From: Myxococcus sp. RHSTA-1-4
GTDB lineage: Bacteria > Myxococcota > Myxococcia > Myxococcales > Myxococcaceae
Assembly (NCBI RefSeq): GCF_020037125.1
Contig: NZ_JAIQDG010000005.1
Span: forward strand, 62,001-126,000
Reading direction: 5' to 3'
Length of the DNA stretch: 64,000 bases
Below are positions 8,335 to 15,737 of this stretch, piece by piece; the stretch's first letter is position 1; every line of letters starts with the position of its first letter. The notes below the pieces were generated by a model. The model ran no database searches and was not told where the DNA came from. It worked only from the letters and a program-made list of their open reading frames with translations. Position numbers and translations under genes: made by a program.

Positions 8335-8845
8335 CGGGAGTGGTCAAGTCCCAGAGCGTGTGTAGGAGGGGGAGCGGGGGGAGTGCCTCGGGTCCTCCAG
8401 GTGAGCTGCTGAACGGACTGTTCTTGGCTGGGATTGAGCAGGGACATGTCGAGATAGCAGCGGTCGCTCCAGATGCTGGAAACCTTCAGCGCGACGGTGG
8501 TGATGAGGCGCAGGGCACTGGCCCTGTCGCGGAAGGCGCCAACGAAACGGGTGCGACGCTTCACCTCGCCATGCAGGCGCTCCAGGCCATGGGTGGAGCG
8601 CAGGCGGCGCCAGTGGCCCTGGGGGAAGTCGCAGAAGACGGTGGCCGCGGCGAAGCCCTTCTCCAGGCAGGCGACGGCCTCGGGCAGATGGGCGCCCAGG
8701 CCCGTCTTGAAGGCCTCCAGACGTGCCTTGGCCTCCTTGCGGCTGGGGGCGTCGAAGACAGCGGAGACTTCACGGGCGACTGGCTGGCGCACGCGCTGGG
8801 GCACCTTGGCGGCCACGTTGCGCGTCAGGGAATACTCGGAGCCGG
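8335..8845 (-). mobile_element. IS256/Mutator-family transposase remnant (C-terminal third)
   Basis: On the minus strand from about 8838 the frame reads TRNVAAKVPQ, then a helical region, then HWRRLRSTHGLERLHGEVKR. This matches the C-terminal part of IS256-type transposases, including the conserved glutamate of the E in the DDE triad (LERLHGEVKRRT) and the following helix up to RCYLDMSLLN. The N-terminal two thirds with both catalytic aspartates are missing, and the frame runs on without a stop into the AraC gene region, so the copy is dead. The sequence TGGTCAAGTCCC...GTGTGTAGG near 8341-8368 may be the surviving IS end. The break at about 8840-8862 abuts the left edge of the kinase direct repeat. 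In 8256-8334 I see only a short frame at 8306 (MTPTQLRRLDREW) that may be another IS fragment. Confidence 0.75.
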
Positions 8846-8861
8846 CCTGCTACACACTACA

Positions 8862-10498
8862 CCTGTGCCCAGCCGCTGGCCCCCTTGGAGTAGACACCAG
8901 GGAGGAATGCGAGCAGCGGGACGACCTGGAGGGACTCGGCCCTACCGGCTATGGCGCGTCGTCGCGATTCGTGGGTCCCGAGGTGGGAGGGCGTTGCAGA
9001 GCCAGGACCGGGACGTAGCACGCGCCCTTGTACGCAAAGCCGGCCGCGGCTTCGCAGTCCTTCAGCTCCACAGACAACTTCACCCAGCAGCCGCCGTTGA
9101 TTGCGACCAGTTCCTTTCCGGGACATCGTCCGTCACCGTCGGGCCTGCGCTGACCTGGCAAGGGCTTCGGCGGCAACTCAGCCCGGATGGGCGACCACAT
9201 GGAGGGGGCTGCCTCGGGCGCGACTGGTGCCGTCAGCGCGGCATCTCCGACGGCGACCGTGCCTCCATCCTTCGCCTCTTCCCCCTCCGCGAGGTGCGTC
9301 TTCTCGGGCGGCTCGACGGACCGCGTGCGCAACAGCGCTCCCGCGCCCAGGGCCAGTGATGCACTGAGGCCGGCCGCCATGAACCGGGGCCACCGCACCC
9401 CGCGAGGAGGTGGCCGCACCGTGACGCGTTGGACTGGAGGAAAGAGGCCGGCGGGCCTCGCCTCCTCTCCGGTGAAGAGAGGCACATCCGCGTCAGGCCC
9501 CGCCTTCCGTGCGGCCTGCTCCAGCGCTTCGGCCACCTCCCTCGCGCTGCCACGCGCCTCCGGCCGGGGCAGGAGCATCCGGGACACCAGGGCGCTCAGC
9601 TCCGCGACGCAGCGGGCATTGCTCGTGCTGGCAGTCCAGAGCGCCAGCTTCTCCGGGTGCCACAGCCAGGCGTCCTCCGCACGCGGATGCGCCGAGGGCG
9701 GGTACTTGCCGGTGACGAGCCGGTAGGCGGTGACACCCAGGGCGAAGACGTCATCGGCGGGGCCGGGCGCATAGGCGACGGTGGGAGGCTTGCCGGGGCC
9801 CAGCACGAAGCGCCAGGCCTCGGGAGCGCGGTAGGCGGGAGTGCCGGGAGGAAACGGCTGCCACGTCAGCGTGGCGGCCCCCAGGTGGTGCCCCGAGCCG
9901 AAGTCCATGAGGAAGGGCTGTCCGTCCGCACGCCGCACGCGGACGTTTTCGCCCTTCACATCCCGGTGGATGCCTCCGGCGGCATGGGTGAACTCCAGCG
10001 CCCGCGCCAGCCGGGCGAGGAGGTGGAGCACCTGCCTTGACGACGGGCGCCGCGCCACGGCCCAGTCATACAGGGGCACGCCCTCGAGCCACTCCATGGC
10101 GAGCCAGGCGTAGGACACGCCGTCGCGGGGCTGCCACTGTCCGTGGTCGAAGAGGCGCGGAACAGCGGGATGGTGGACGCGGGAGAGCAACTCGGCTTCA
10201 CGCACGAAGCGGGCATCGCCGGGGTACAGGGCCAGCTTGAGGGCCACGACGCCCGGAGGCTCCTCCACGCTCTCGGCCCGGTAGACGACGCCGTAGGCGC
10301 CCCGGCCGCGCTGCTCCAGCAGGCGCCACCGGCCGATGGAAGTCCCCGGGGGCAGGCTTGCCGGATTGAGGGAGTCGGACTCCATGAGGTGCCTCGCAGG
10401 CGGTCCATTCCGCGGACGCGCAGGCTACTCGCAAGGTCCTCGGCACCCCAAGCCATCCGTCAGGTGGACCGTGGCACTTCGTCCCCCGCGGCCCGCAG
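8862..10498 (-). repeat. Kinase-containing direct repeat, copy 1
   Basis: Bases 8862-10498 recur at 13398-14998 in the same orientation. The right end (GTGGCACTTCGTCCCCCGCG, then gcccgc) is shared, and the left end begins at the shared CCTGTGCCCAGCCGCTGG. Copy 1 has about 36 extra bases near 8892-8928. The kinase-coding part from roughly 9440 to 10440 appears identical in both copies, whereas 8960-9435 shows many scattered differences. Confidence 0.95.
8949..10385 (-). CDS. Eukaryotic-like Ser/Thr protein kinase with TM segment and Cys-rich C-terminal domain (copy 1)
   Basis: The 478-residue product has an N-terminal kinase domain: glycine loop G27-x-G29-x-x-G32, Lys50 in VALKL, HRDVKGEN with catalytic Asp142, DFG at 161-163 and APE at 187-189. 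These are all the residues needed for activity. After a linker, one hydrophobic segment around residues 340-360 predicts a membrane anchor. The roughly 110 residues beyond it end in a four-cysteine module (GRCPG, NGGCW, KDCEA, GACY) that recurs in myxobacterial kinases and would face the periplasm. This is the architecture of a transmembrane sensor kinase; ligand and substrates are unknown. A near-identical gene lies exactly 4500 bp to the right. Confidence 0.93.
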   Translation of the reverse strand: MESDSLNPASLPPGTSIGRWRLLEQRGRGAYGVVYRAESVEEPPGVVALKLALYPGDARFVREAELLSRVHHPAVPRLFDHGQWQPRDGVSYAWLAMEWLEGVPLYDWAVARRPSSRQVLHLLARLARALEFTHAAGGIHRDVKGENVRVRRADGQPFLMDFGSGHHLGAATLTWQPFPPGTPAYRAPEAWRFVLGPGKPPTVAYAPGPADDVFALGVTAYRLVTGKYPPSAHPRAEDAWLWHPEKLALWTASTSNARCVAELSALVSRMLLPRPEARGSAREVAEALEQAARKAGPDADVPLFTGEEARPAGLFPPVQRVTVRPPPRGVRWPRFMAAGLSASLALGAGALLRTRSVEPPEKTHLAEGEEAKDGGTVAVGDAALTAPVAPEAAPSMWSPIRAELPPKPLPGQRRPDGDGRCPGKELVAINGGCWVKLSVELKDCEAAAGFAYKGACYVPVLALQRPPTSGPTNRDDAP

Positions 10499-10520
10499 AG
10501 GCTCCCTCCACCGGTCTGCC

Positions 10521-10690
10521 TCAGTCCCCGTGCGGCTCCAGCAGCCGGGGGTCCTCGCTGCCCGGGGTAAGCGGCAGCCACAGCCGCTCGGTGCCGGAGA
10601 GCCCGTCGCGCGCGCTGTACACCACCCCCACCGCGCGCCCGAGCAGCTTCGCGCGCGGCACGCGGTGGCCGGAACCCTGGATAACCGGTC
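10521..10690 (-). pseudogene. 3' fragment of a signal-peptidase-like (S24/S26) gene
   Basis: The minus frame reads GHRVPRAKLLGRAVGVVYSA followed by a Pro/Leu-rich tail to a stop at 10521. Sequences of the type VPRAxLxGRVVGVV form the end of S24/S26 peptidase-like domains in myxobacteria, the segment after the catalytic Lys. Nothing upstream on this strand continues the domain: from about 10690 the frame is low-quality and abuts the nuclease gene. The fragment lies immediately outside copy 1 of the kinase repeat and has no equivalent at copy 2, so it marks a rearrangement junction. Confidence 0.5.
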
Positions 10691-10746
10691 GAGCTGATGA
10701 CGGGAAATCTGCGCTCACCCAAGACCGCCGACACACACCGCGGGTG

Positions 10747-11640
10747 TCACCTGCCCGCGCCGCGAGGAGCCCCCGGCCTCGTGGGGTCGGCGAGCCCGTG
10801 CTGTCGCCTGTACGCCGCCGGCACCAGATAGTGCAGTGCGTGCCAGGTGAAGGCGGACAAGGGCGCGGCGGGCGCAAGGTTGTCCTCGAGGAGGCGCGTC
10901 CAGCGGCGGTGCGCGGATTGGACGCGCCCGGCGCTCAAGTGCTCCTCCATCTCCTCGACGCTCGGCAGCAGCTTCGTACGGACGTGTCCCTGTGCGCGAT
11001 CCGCCAGCTCGCCGAGCTTCAGGACGGCAATCGTCGCATCGCCCTCATCGGTCAGGCCCAGAGGGGTCCAAATCCAGTCGCGCCTGTCGAAGCTCTTGCT
11101 CGTGGGAACCCAGGTGATGTGGTCGAGCGGGTCCTCGCCCCCCGCAGGGTCGATAAGCAACGGATGCTCCGCGGAAACGCCCGCGAGCGGCTCCGGAGGA
11201 GGAAGCGGAACGGGGGCGGCGGGAACAGCCGCGGGGCCTGTCCCGGCACGCAGCGGGAAATAGTTCGCCTTGTGGCCCGCGTCGTTGCACCGCGCGCACG
11301 AGAACAACAGGTTGGACCATGTCCAGGTGAGCCACCAGTAGTGGCCCGCGTCGACGCGCCCCTTTTCGCCCGGCAGATGCCTCCAGGCCCCGTCCTTGGG
11401 ACGATAGTGCTCCACCGGCGAGCTGCTGAAGTCCGTCTCGCGCTCGCACCAGGCACACTTCTCATGCTGGGCTTTGTACAGGGCCAGCTTCGTCGCACGC
11501 GCGTTGTACCCGTCCAGCATCGCCGTGAGGGCCTCCGACGGCCCCCCGTGCGCATTGAAGACCCGCACCGCGGCCTCCAGGCGCCTCCGCGCCGCTGTCT
11601 TCAGCCCCCTGGGCTCGGCCCCCCGGGCAATACGAATCAT
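10747..11640 (-). CDS. ptuB: HNH endonuclease, PtuB-like subunit of a Septu anti-phage system
   Basis: The 297-residue product has a zinc-binding HNH arrangement: C62-A-W-C65, then VEHYRPK with His78, then the WWLTWTWSNLLFSCARC block with Asn110, C115 and C118. The VEHYRPK and W-x-NL-x-C-x-x-C signatures are characteristic of PtuB and retron-type HNH effectors. The start overlaps the stop of the upstream ATPase gene by 4 bp (11637-11640), so the two are co-translated. In Septu, PtuA and PtuB form a complex that restricts phage, with PtuB as the nuclease. It is complete in length and all metal and catalytic positions are present. A stand-alone HNH repair protein is the alternative, but the coupling to an ATPase of the right type argues against it. 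Confidence 0.85.
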   Translation of the reverse strand: MIRIARGAEPRGLKTAARRRLEAAVRVFNAHGGPSEALTAMLDGYNARATKLALYKAQHEKCAWCERETDFSSSPVEHYRPKDGAWRHLPGEKGRVDAGHYWWLTWTWSNLLFSCARCNDAGHKANYFPLRAGTGPAAVPAAPVPLPPPEPLAGVSAEHPLLIDPAGGEDPLDHITWVPTSKSFDRRDWIWTPLGLTDEGDATIAVLKLGELADRAQGHVRTKLLPSVEEMEEHLSAGRVQSAHRRWTRLLEDNLAPAAPLSAFTWHALHYLVPAAYRRQHGLADPTRPGAPRGAGR

Positions 11641-13094
11641 GAGGTGCCTCCCGTGCCCTCGCGGCTCGCCTCGATATCCGAGAAGGCCCTCTTGCCTTCG
11701 GTAGGCCCGAGCCGCTGGATGAGCTCCCGGCGGACCGAGCTGCGCAGCTCCCTCAGTTCCCTCTTCTGCGCCGCCGTCGGAGCCGGATGCACCGAGAGGA
11801 CCTGGAGCCGCCGCAGCTTCTCTCCGAGCGGGTTGGGCGTGACGCCTTCGAGCCCGAACCAGGTCCTGTAGAGCTCGCCCCCGGTCATGATTCGTGGGTC
11901 GGGCTGGTGCTCGGCGTCCTGGATGCCGGGACGGAACTGCCCGCCACCGCGCGCCCAGCCGCCCTGGACGATGTCGCCGGTCTGCTCGTCGACGGTGAGC
12001 CGGATGACCTCGTGCGGAGCCAGCGTCGAGAGCACGATGGGCGAGTGCGTTGTCGCGACGAACTGGATGCGGGGGAAGACCCGGCGCAGAGCGGGAATGA
12101 AGCGCGCCTGCCAGGTCGGGTGCAGATAGAGGTCGATCTCGTCAATCAGCACGAGCCCTTCCATCTCGGTCGTGGTGACCTCTGTCCTCGATTCGAGCAG
12201 CACATGGCCAATCAGGTCCGCGATCCACGCGAAGGTGGATTGGTAGCCATGGGAGAGCGCGACTCCCGCGATTGACACCGGGTCCTGCCCCCTGGCCATC
12301 ACCTGGTAGAAGCGGTCGCTCTCGATGAGCGCGGTGCTCGACCGGGCCCCGCCCTGCCCGCGCAGCTCGAGACGCGCGAGGCCGGGGAAGAGGTCATCCC
12401 CTCCGAGCTTGACGGCCTGATTCAGCATCCGGCTGAAACGCCGGGAGGTCTCCCCGGGCCTGCGCCCCTCCCGCCGGTCCTTCTCCAGGAAATGGTTCGC
12501 GAAGCCGGTGGACGCGAGCCGCTGCTGCCGGAACAGGGGTTCCAGGCGTTCGATGGATGGGCGTGCCAGCGCTGGAATCTCGTTCGCATCCGGCAACGCC
12601 CGCGAGATGCCGTACCCCGCGACGAACCAGAGCGGTGTGTTCAGGGAGCGGGCCTCCGCGAGCGGGTCAGGACCGCGCGATTTCGGCTCGTTGCCATAGA
12701 ACGCAGTTGCGTCGAGCGAGGTCGCGCCCGCATCGAGGCGCACCTGGGAGCGGAGCATCAACTCCGCCGGCTTGTGCTCGCCCGCGGACGGCAGGTGCGG
12801 GTGGATCGCCTTGCCACCCTTGCGTGACTGGGGGCCGAACGCGAACGTCGCGTCAATGAACATGTGCGCTTCGTCGCGCCGATCTCGTAGGTGCTTCACG
12901 GCTGGCCCCGCGAGACCGCTGACCTCCCTGAATCCCGCCGCCGCCAGCGCGAGGGCCTGCAACAGCGTCGTCTTCGCCGTCCCGTTCTCGCCAATCATCA
13001 CCGTCCACATGCGCGGCGCACCGCGATGCGTGAAGTCGAGTTCAAAGGCCGCAAGCCGCTTCAGATGCTCGACCTTGAGGTGGCGGATGTACAT
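11637..13094 (-). CDS. ptuA: ABC-type ATPase, PtuA-like subunit of a Septu anti-phage system
   Basis: From the ATG at 13094 the product has 485 residues and opens MYIRHLKVEHLKRLAAFELD, the standard beginning of SMC/RecF-like defence ATPases. The P-loop is GENGTAKTT (residues 35-43), slightly unusual in having Ala where Gly normally precedes the Lys. A signature-like ALSHGYQS, Walker B GLVLIDEIDLYLHP and the H-loop VATTHSPIVL follow, so it should hydrolyse ATP. An upstream in-frame GTG at 13154 would add 20 residues but gives poor sequence, and neither start has a clear Shine-Dalgarno. The next gene overlaps its stop by 4 bp and encodes the HNH partner. The gene pair sits between two copies of a kinase gene, which suggests acquisition by recombination. 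Confidence 0.85.
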   Translation of the reverse strand: MYIRHLKVEHLKRLAAFELDFTHRGAPRMWTVMIGENGTAKTTLLQALALAAAGFREVSGLAGPAVKHLRDRRDEAHMFIDATFAFGPQSRKGGKAIHPHLPSAGEHKPAELMLRSQVRLDAGATSLDATAFYGNEPKSRGPDPLAEARSLNTPLWFVAGYGISRALPDANEIPALARPSIERLEPLFRQQRLASTGFANHFLEKDRREGRRPGETSRRFSRMLNQAVKLGGDDLFPGLARLELRGQGGARSSTALIESDRFYQVMARGQDPVSIAGVALSHGYQSTFAWIADLIGHVLLESRTEVTTTEMEGLVLIDEIDLYLHPTWQARFIPALRRVFPRIQFVATTHSPIVLSTLAPHEVIRLTVDEQTGDIVQGGWARGGGQFRPGIQDAEHQPDPRIMTGGELYRTWFGLEGVTPNPLGEKLRRLQVLSVHPAPTAAQKRELRELRSSVRRELIQRLGPTEGKRAFSDIEASREGTGGTS

Positions 13095-13202
13095 GGGTGG
13101 AAGGTCACACGCGGGGGGACCTGCCGCAAGAGACTCGCCCACCCTCTTCGTCACTCCTCGCGATCAGCGGGACCTCACGGCGCGGGAGAATCGGAGAACC
13201 GG

Positions 13203-13240
13203 AGCGATAACCGATGGGTCCCCGGTTCGAATCCAGGCCG
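13203..13240 (+). other. tRNA-like 3' fragment (possible attachment-site scar)
   Basis: The segment ATAACCGATGGGTCCCCGGTTCGAATCC looks like the end of an anticodon arm, a variable loop (GGGTC) and a T-arm (CCCGG-TTCGAAT-CC). The acceptor stem, D-arm and a proper anticodon stem are absent, so it is not a working tRNA. A related stretch (23 of 27 positions) occurs at 5683-5709. Such 3' tRNA pieces are typical of integration sites, but no integrase is visible. Confidence 0.35.
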
Positions 13241-13397
13241 AGGCGGGGGGCTGCCTCCGCCGAACTCCGCACCACCGGCGCACCAGGAGGGCCGCCCACG
13301 GCCGGCGGGAGCACCTCTGCAAAGGGGGCTCCTCGTCCGGCTGGAAGCGGTACCACCTTCCACGGCAGCCCGTCGAAGCCGTACCGCGGTCCGAATG

Positions 13398-14998
13398 CCT
13401 GTGCCCAGCCGCTGGCCCCCTTGGAGTAGAGGGACTCGGCCCTACCGGCTATGGCGCGTCGTCGCGATTCGTGGGGCCCGAAGTGAGAGGGCGTGTCAGT
13501 GCCCAGACGGGGACGTAGCACGCGCCCTTGTACACAAAGCCAGCCGTGGCTTCGCAGTCCTTCAGCTCCACGGGCAACTTCACCCAGCAGCCGCCGTTGA
13601 TTGCGACCAGTCCCTTGCCGGGACATCGTCCGTCGCCAGTGGGTCTGCGCTGCTGTGGCAAGGGCCTCGGCGGCAACTCAGCCCGGATGGGCGACCACAT
13701 GGAGGGGGCGCGCTCGGGCGCGACCGGGGCCGTCAGCGCGGCGTCTCCGACGGCGACCGTGCCTCCATCCTTCGCTTCTTCTCCCTCCACGAGGTGCTTC
13801 TTCTCGGACGGCTCGACGGACCGCGTGCGCAACAGCGCTCCCGCGCCCAGGGCCAGTAAGACACCGAGGCTGGCCGCCACGAACCGGGGCCACCTCACCA
13901 CGCGAGGAGGTGGCCGCACCGTGACGCGCTGGAGCGGAGGAAAGAGGCCGGCGGGCCTCGCCTCCTCTCCGGTGAAGAGAGGCACATCCGCGTCAGGCCC
14001 CGCCTTCCGTGCGGCCTGCTCCAGCGCTTCGGCCACCTCCCTCGCGCTGCCACGCGCCTCCGGCCGGGGCAGGAGCATCCGGGACACCAGGGCGCTCAGC
14101 TCCGCGACGCAGCGGGCATTGCTCGTGCTGGCAGTCCAGAGCGCCAGCTTCTCCGGGTGCCACAGCCAGGCGTCCTCCGCACGCGGATGCGCCGAGGGCG
14201 GGTACTTGCCGGTGACGAGCCGGTAGGCGGTGACACCCAGGGCGAAGACGTCATCGGCGGGGCCGGGCGCATAGGCGACGGTGGGAGGCTTGCCGGGGCC
14301 CAGCACGAAGCGCCAGGCCTCGGGAGCGCGGTAGGCGGGAGTGCCGGGAGGAAACGGCTGCCACGTCAGCGTGGCGGCCCCCAGGTGGTGCCCCGAGCCG
14401 AAGTCCATGAGGAAGGGCTGTCCGTCCGCACGCCGCACGCGGACGTTTTCGCCCTTCACATCCCGGTGGATGCCTCCGGCGGCATGGGTGAACTCCAGCG
14501 CCCGCGCCAGCCGGGCGAGGAGGTGGAGCACCTGCCTTGACGACGGGCGCCGCGCCACGGCCCAGTCATACAGGGGCACGCCCTCGAGCCACTCCATGGC
14601 GAGCCAGGCGTAGGACACGCCGTCGCGGGGCTGCCACTGTCCGTGGTCGAAGAGGCGCGGAACAGCGGGATGGTGGACGCGGGAGAGCAACTCGGCTTCA
14701 CGCACGAAGCGGGCATCGCCGGGGTACAGGGCCAGCTTGAGGGCCACGACGCCCGGAGGCTCCTCCACGCTCTCGGCCCGGTAGACGACGCCGTAGGCGC
14801 CCCGGCCGCGCTGCTCCAGCAGGCGCCACCGGCCGATGGAAGTCCCCGGGGGCAGGCTTGCCGGATTGAGGGAGTCGGACTCCATGAGGTGCCTCGCAGG
14901 CGGTCCATTCCGCGGACGCGCAGGCTACTCGCAAGGTCCTCGGCCCCCCAAGCCATCCGCCAGGTGGACCGTGGCACTTCGTCCCCCGCGGCCCGCGG
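13398..14998 (-). repeat. Kinase-containing direct repeat, copy 2
   Basis: This is the second copy of the segment at 8862-10498, in the same orientation. It lacks the 36-base stretch found near the left end of copy 1. Similarity stops at about 14998, where a G-rich unrelated sequence leads into the HEPN-like gene. To its left, 13241-13397 carries a minus frame (FGPRYGFDGLPWKVVPLPAG) that may be a protein fragment, not otherwise identifiable. Confidence 0.95.
13449..14885 (-). CDS. Eukaryotic-like Ser/Thr protein kinase with TM segment and Cys-rich C-terminal domain (copy 2)
   Basis: The 478-residue product is identical to the kinase at 8949-10385 through the whole catalytic domain (about the first 315 residues). 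It differs at about 20 to 25 positions in the membrane segment and periplasmic tail, for example FVAASLGVLLALGAG against FMAAGLSASLALGAG. All catalytic residues (Lys50, Asp142, DFG 161-163) and the four tail cysteines are kept. Equal length with divergence confined to the sensor half suggests both genes are functional and respond to different inputs, or that the catalytic half was recently homogenised by gene conversion. Confidence 0.93.
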   Translation of the reverse strand: MESDSLNPASLPPGTSIGRWRLLEQRGRGAYGVVYRAESVEEPPGVVALKLALYPGDARFVREAELLSRVHHPAVPRLFDHGQWQPRDGVSYAWLAMEWLEGVPLYDWAVARRPSSRQVLHLLARLARALEFTHAAGGIHRDVKGENVRVRRADGQPFLMDFGSGHHLGAATLTWQPFPPGTPAYRAPEAWRFVLGPGKPPTVAYAPGPADDVFALGVTAYRLVTGKYPPSAHPRAEDAWLWHPEKLALWTASTSNARCVAELSALVSRMLLPRPEARGSAREVAEALEQAARKAGPDADVPLFTGEEARPAGLFPPLQRVTVRPPPRVVRWPRFVAASLGVLLALGAGALLRTRSVEPSEKKHLVEGEEAKDGGTVAVGDAALTAPVAPERAPSMWSPIRAELPPRPLPQQRRPTGDGRCPGKGLVAINGGCWVKLPVELKDCEATAGFVYKGACYVPVWALTRPLTSGPTNRDDAP

Positions 14999-15042
14999 CG
15001 GGTGGGACTCGCCGGGCAGCGCCTCAACGCTCGCCTGCGCCC

Positions 15043-15630
15043 CTATTTCCGAGCCCTGCCACCAGGGCGGGCACTCTTCGCCTTCGGCGCCTTCTTCTTC
15101 GCCGCGGGCTTCGCACGTTTGGCGGCCGCCGGGGCCTTGCGCGCCGGGCGCTTCGCGGCGCGGGCCGGGCCCGCCCACACCTCGAGCGCGGCGCGCGTCT
15201 CGGCCGCGCGCGTCTTGTTGCCCAGCGCCTCCTGCAGCAGCGCGAGCCCCTCCATGGCGTGGCGCACCTGCGCGTCCGTGAGCTCCTCGTGCTGGAAGAG
15301 GTTGCGGTAGGCCTTGGCGAGCCGGGCGAGCGCGACGAGCGGCTCGGTCACCACGCCGCTGCCCGTGGCCTGCGGGGAGCGGAAGTGCCCGAGGCGGTAG
15401 CTGATGCTGCCCCAGTCCCAGCGCTCGCTCGCGGCGCGGCCCTGCGCCATCCGGTCGCGCTCCAGCGTCGCCTGCCAGTCGGCGCCGAACTGGGCGCGCA
15501 GGGCCTTCTCGAGGAAGGCCTGGAGCGCGTCGCGCGCGCTGCTCAGAGCCGGGTCGAGCATGGCGCTGACGGTGGCGTTGCGGGTGCTGGCGGTCGTTCT
15601 GCGGATGGACACCGGGTGCAGCTCCTTCAT
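15043..15630 (-). CDS. HEPN-like protein (Rx4H motif) with Lys/Ala-rich histone-like tail
   Basis: The 195-residue product has an all-helical core (about residues 25-150) resembling Swt1-type HEPN domains. It contains R109-N-L-F-Q-H114, the R-x4-H motif that forms the RNase active site in many HEPN toxins and effectors. Residues 155-195 form an Ala/Lys/Pro-rich basic tail (AAKRAKPAAKKKAPKAK) like bacterial histone H1-type tails that bind nucleic acid. No Shine-Dalgarno is clear; the start could be the ATG at 15630 or the one at 15561. It is a single gene on the minus strand beside the kinase copy and about 2.5 kb from the Septu pair. A role as an RNA-cleaving defence or toxin protein is inference from the motif. 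Confidence 0.65.
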   Translation of the reverse strand: MKELHPVSIRRTTASTRNATVSAMLDPALSSARDALQAFLEKALRAQFGADWQATLERDRMAQGRAASERWDWGSISYRLGHFRSPQATGSGVVTEPLVALARLAKAYRNLFQHEELTDAQVRHAMEGLALLQEALGNKTRAAETRAALEVWAGPARAAKRPARKAPAAAKRAKPAAKKKAPKAKSARPGGRARK

Positions 15631-15737
15631 GAGAGAGGGGCGCGCAGGGTACCGGGCCTGTCCGGGGTCGGCCAGGAATGCGCCGGCCCGAAGCGCCGCA
15701 CGGGCCGGCGCCTCGGGCCTCCAGGTTCAGGAAGGGC

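Noticed and set aside
8949..14885. The kinase duplication as a possible assembly artefact
   Set aside because: The copies differ at many positions in their periplasmic halves and have different flanks, so they are real separate copies; an error limited to the identical part cannot be fully excluded.
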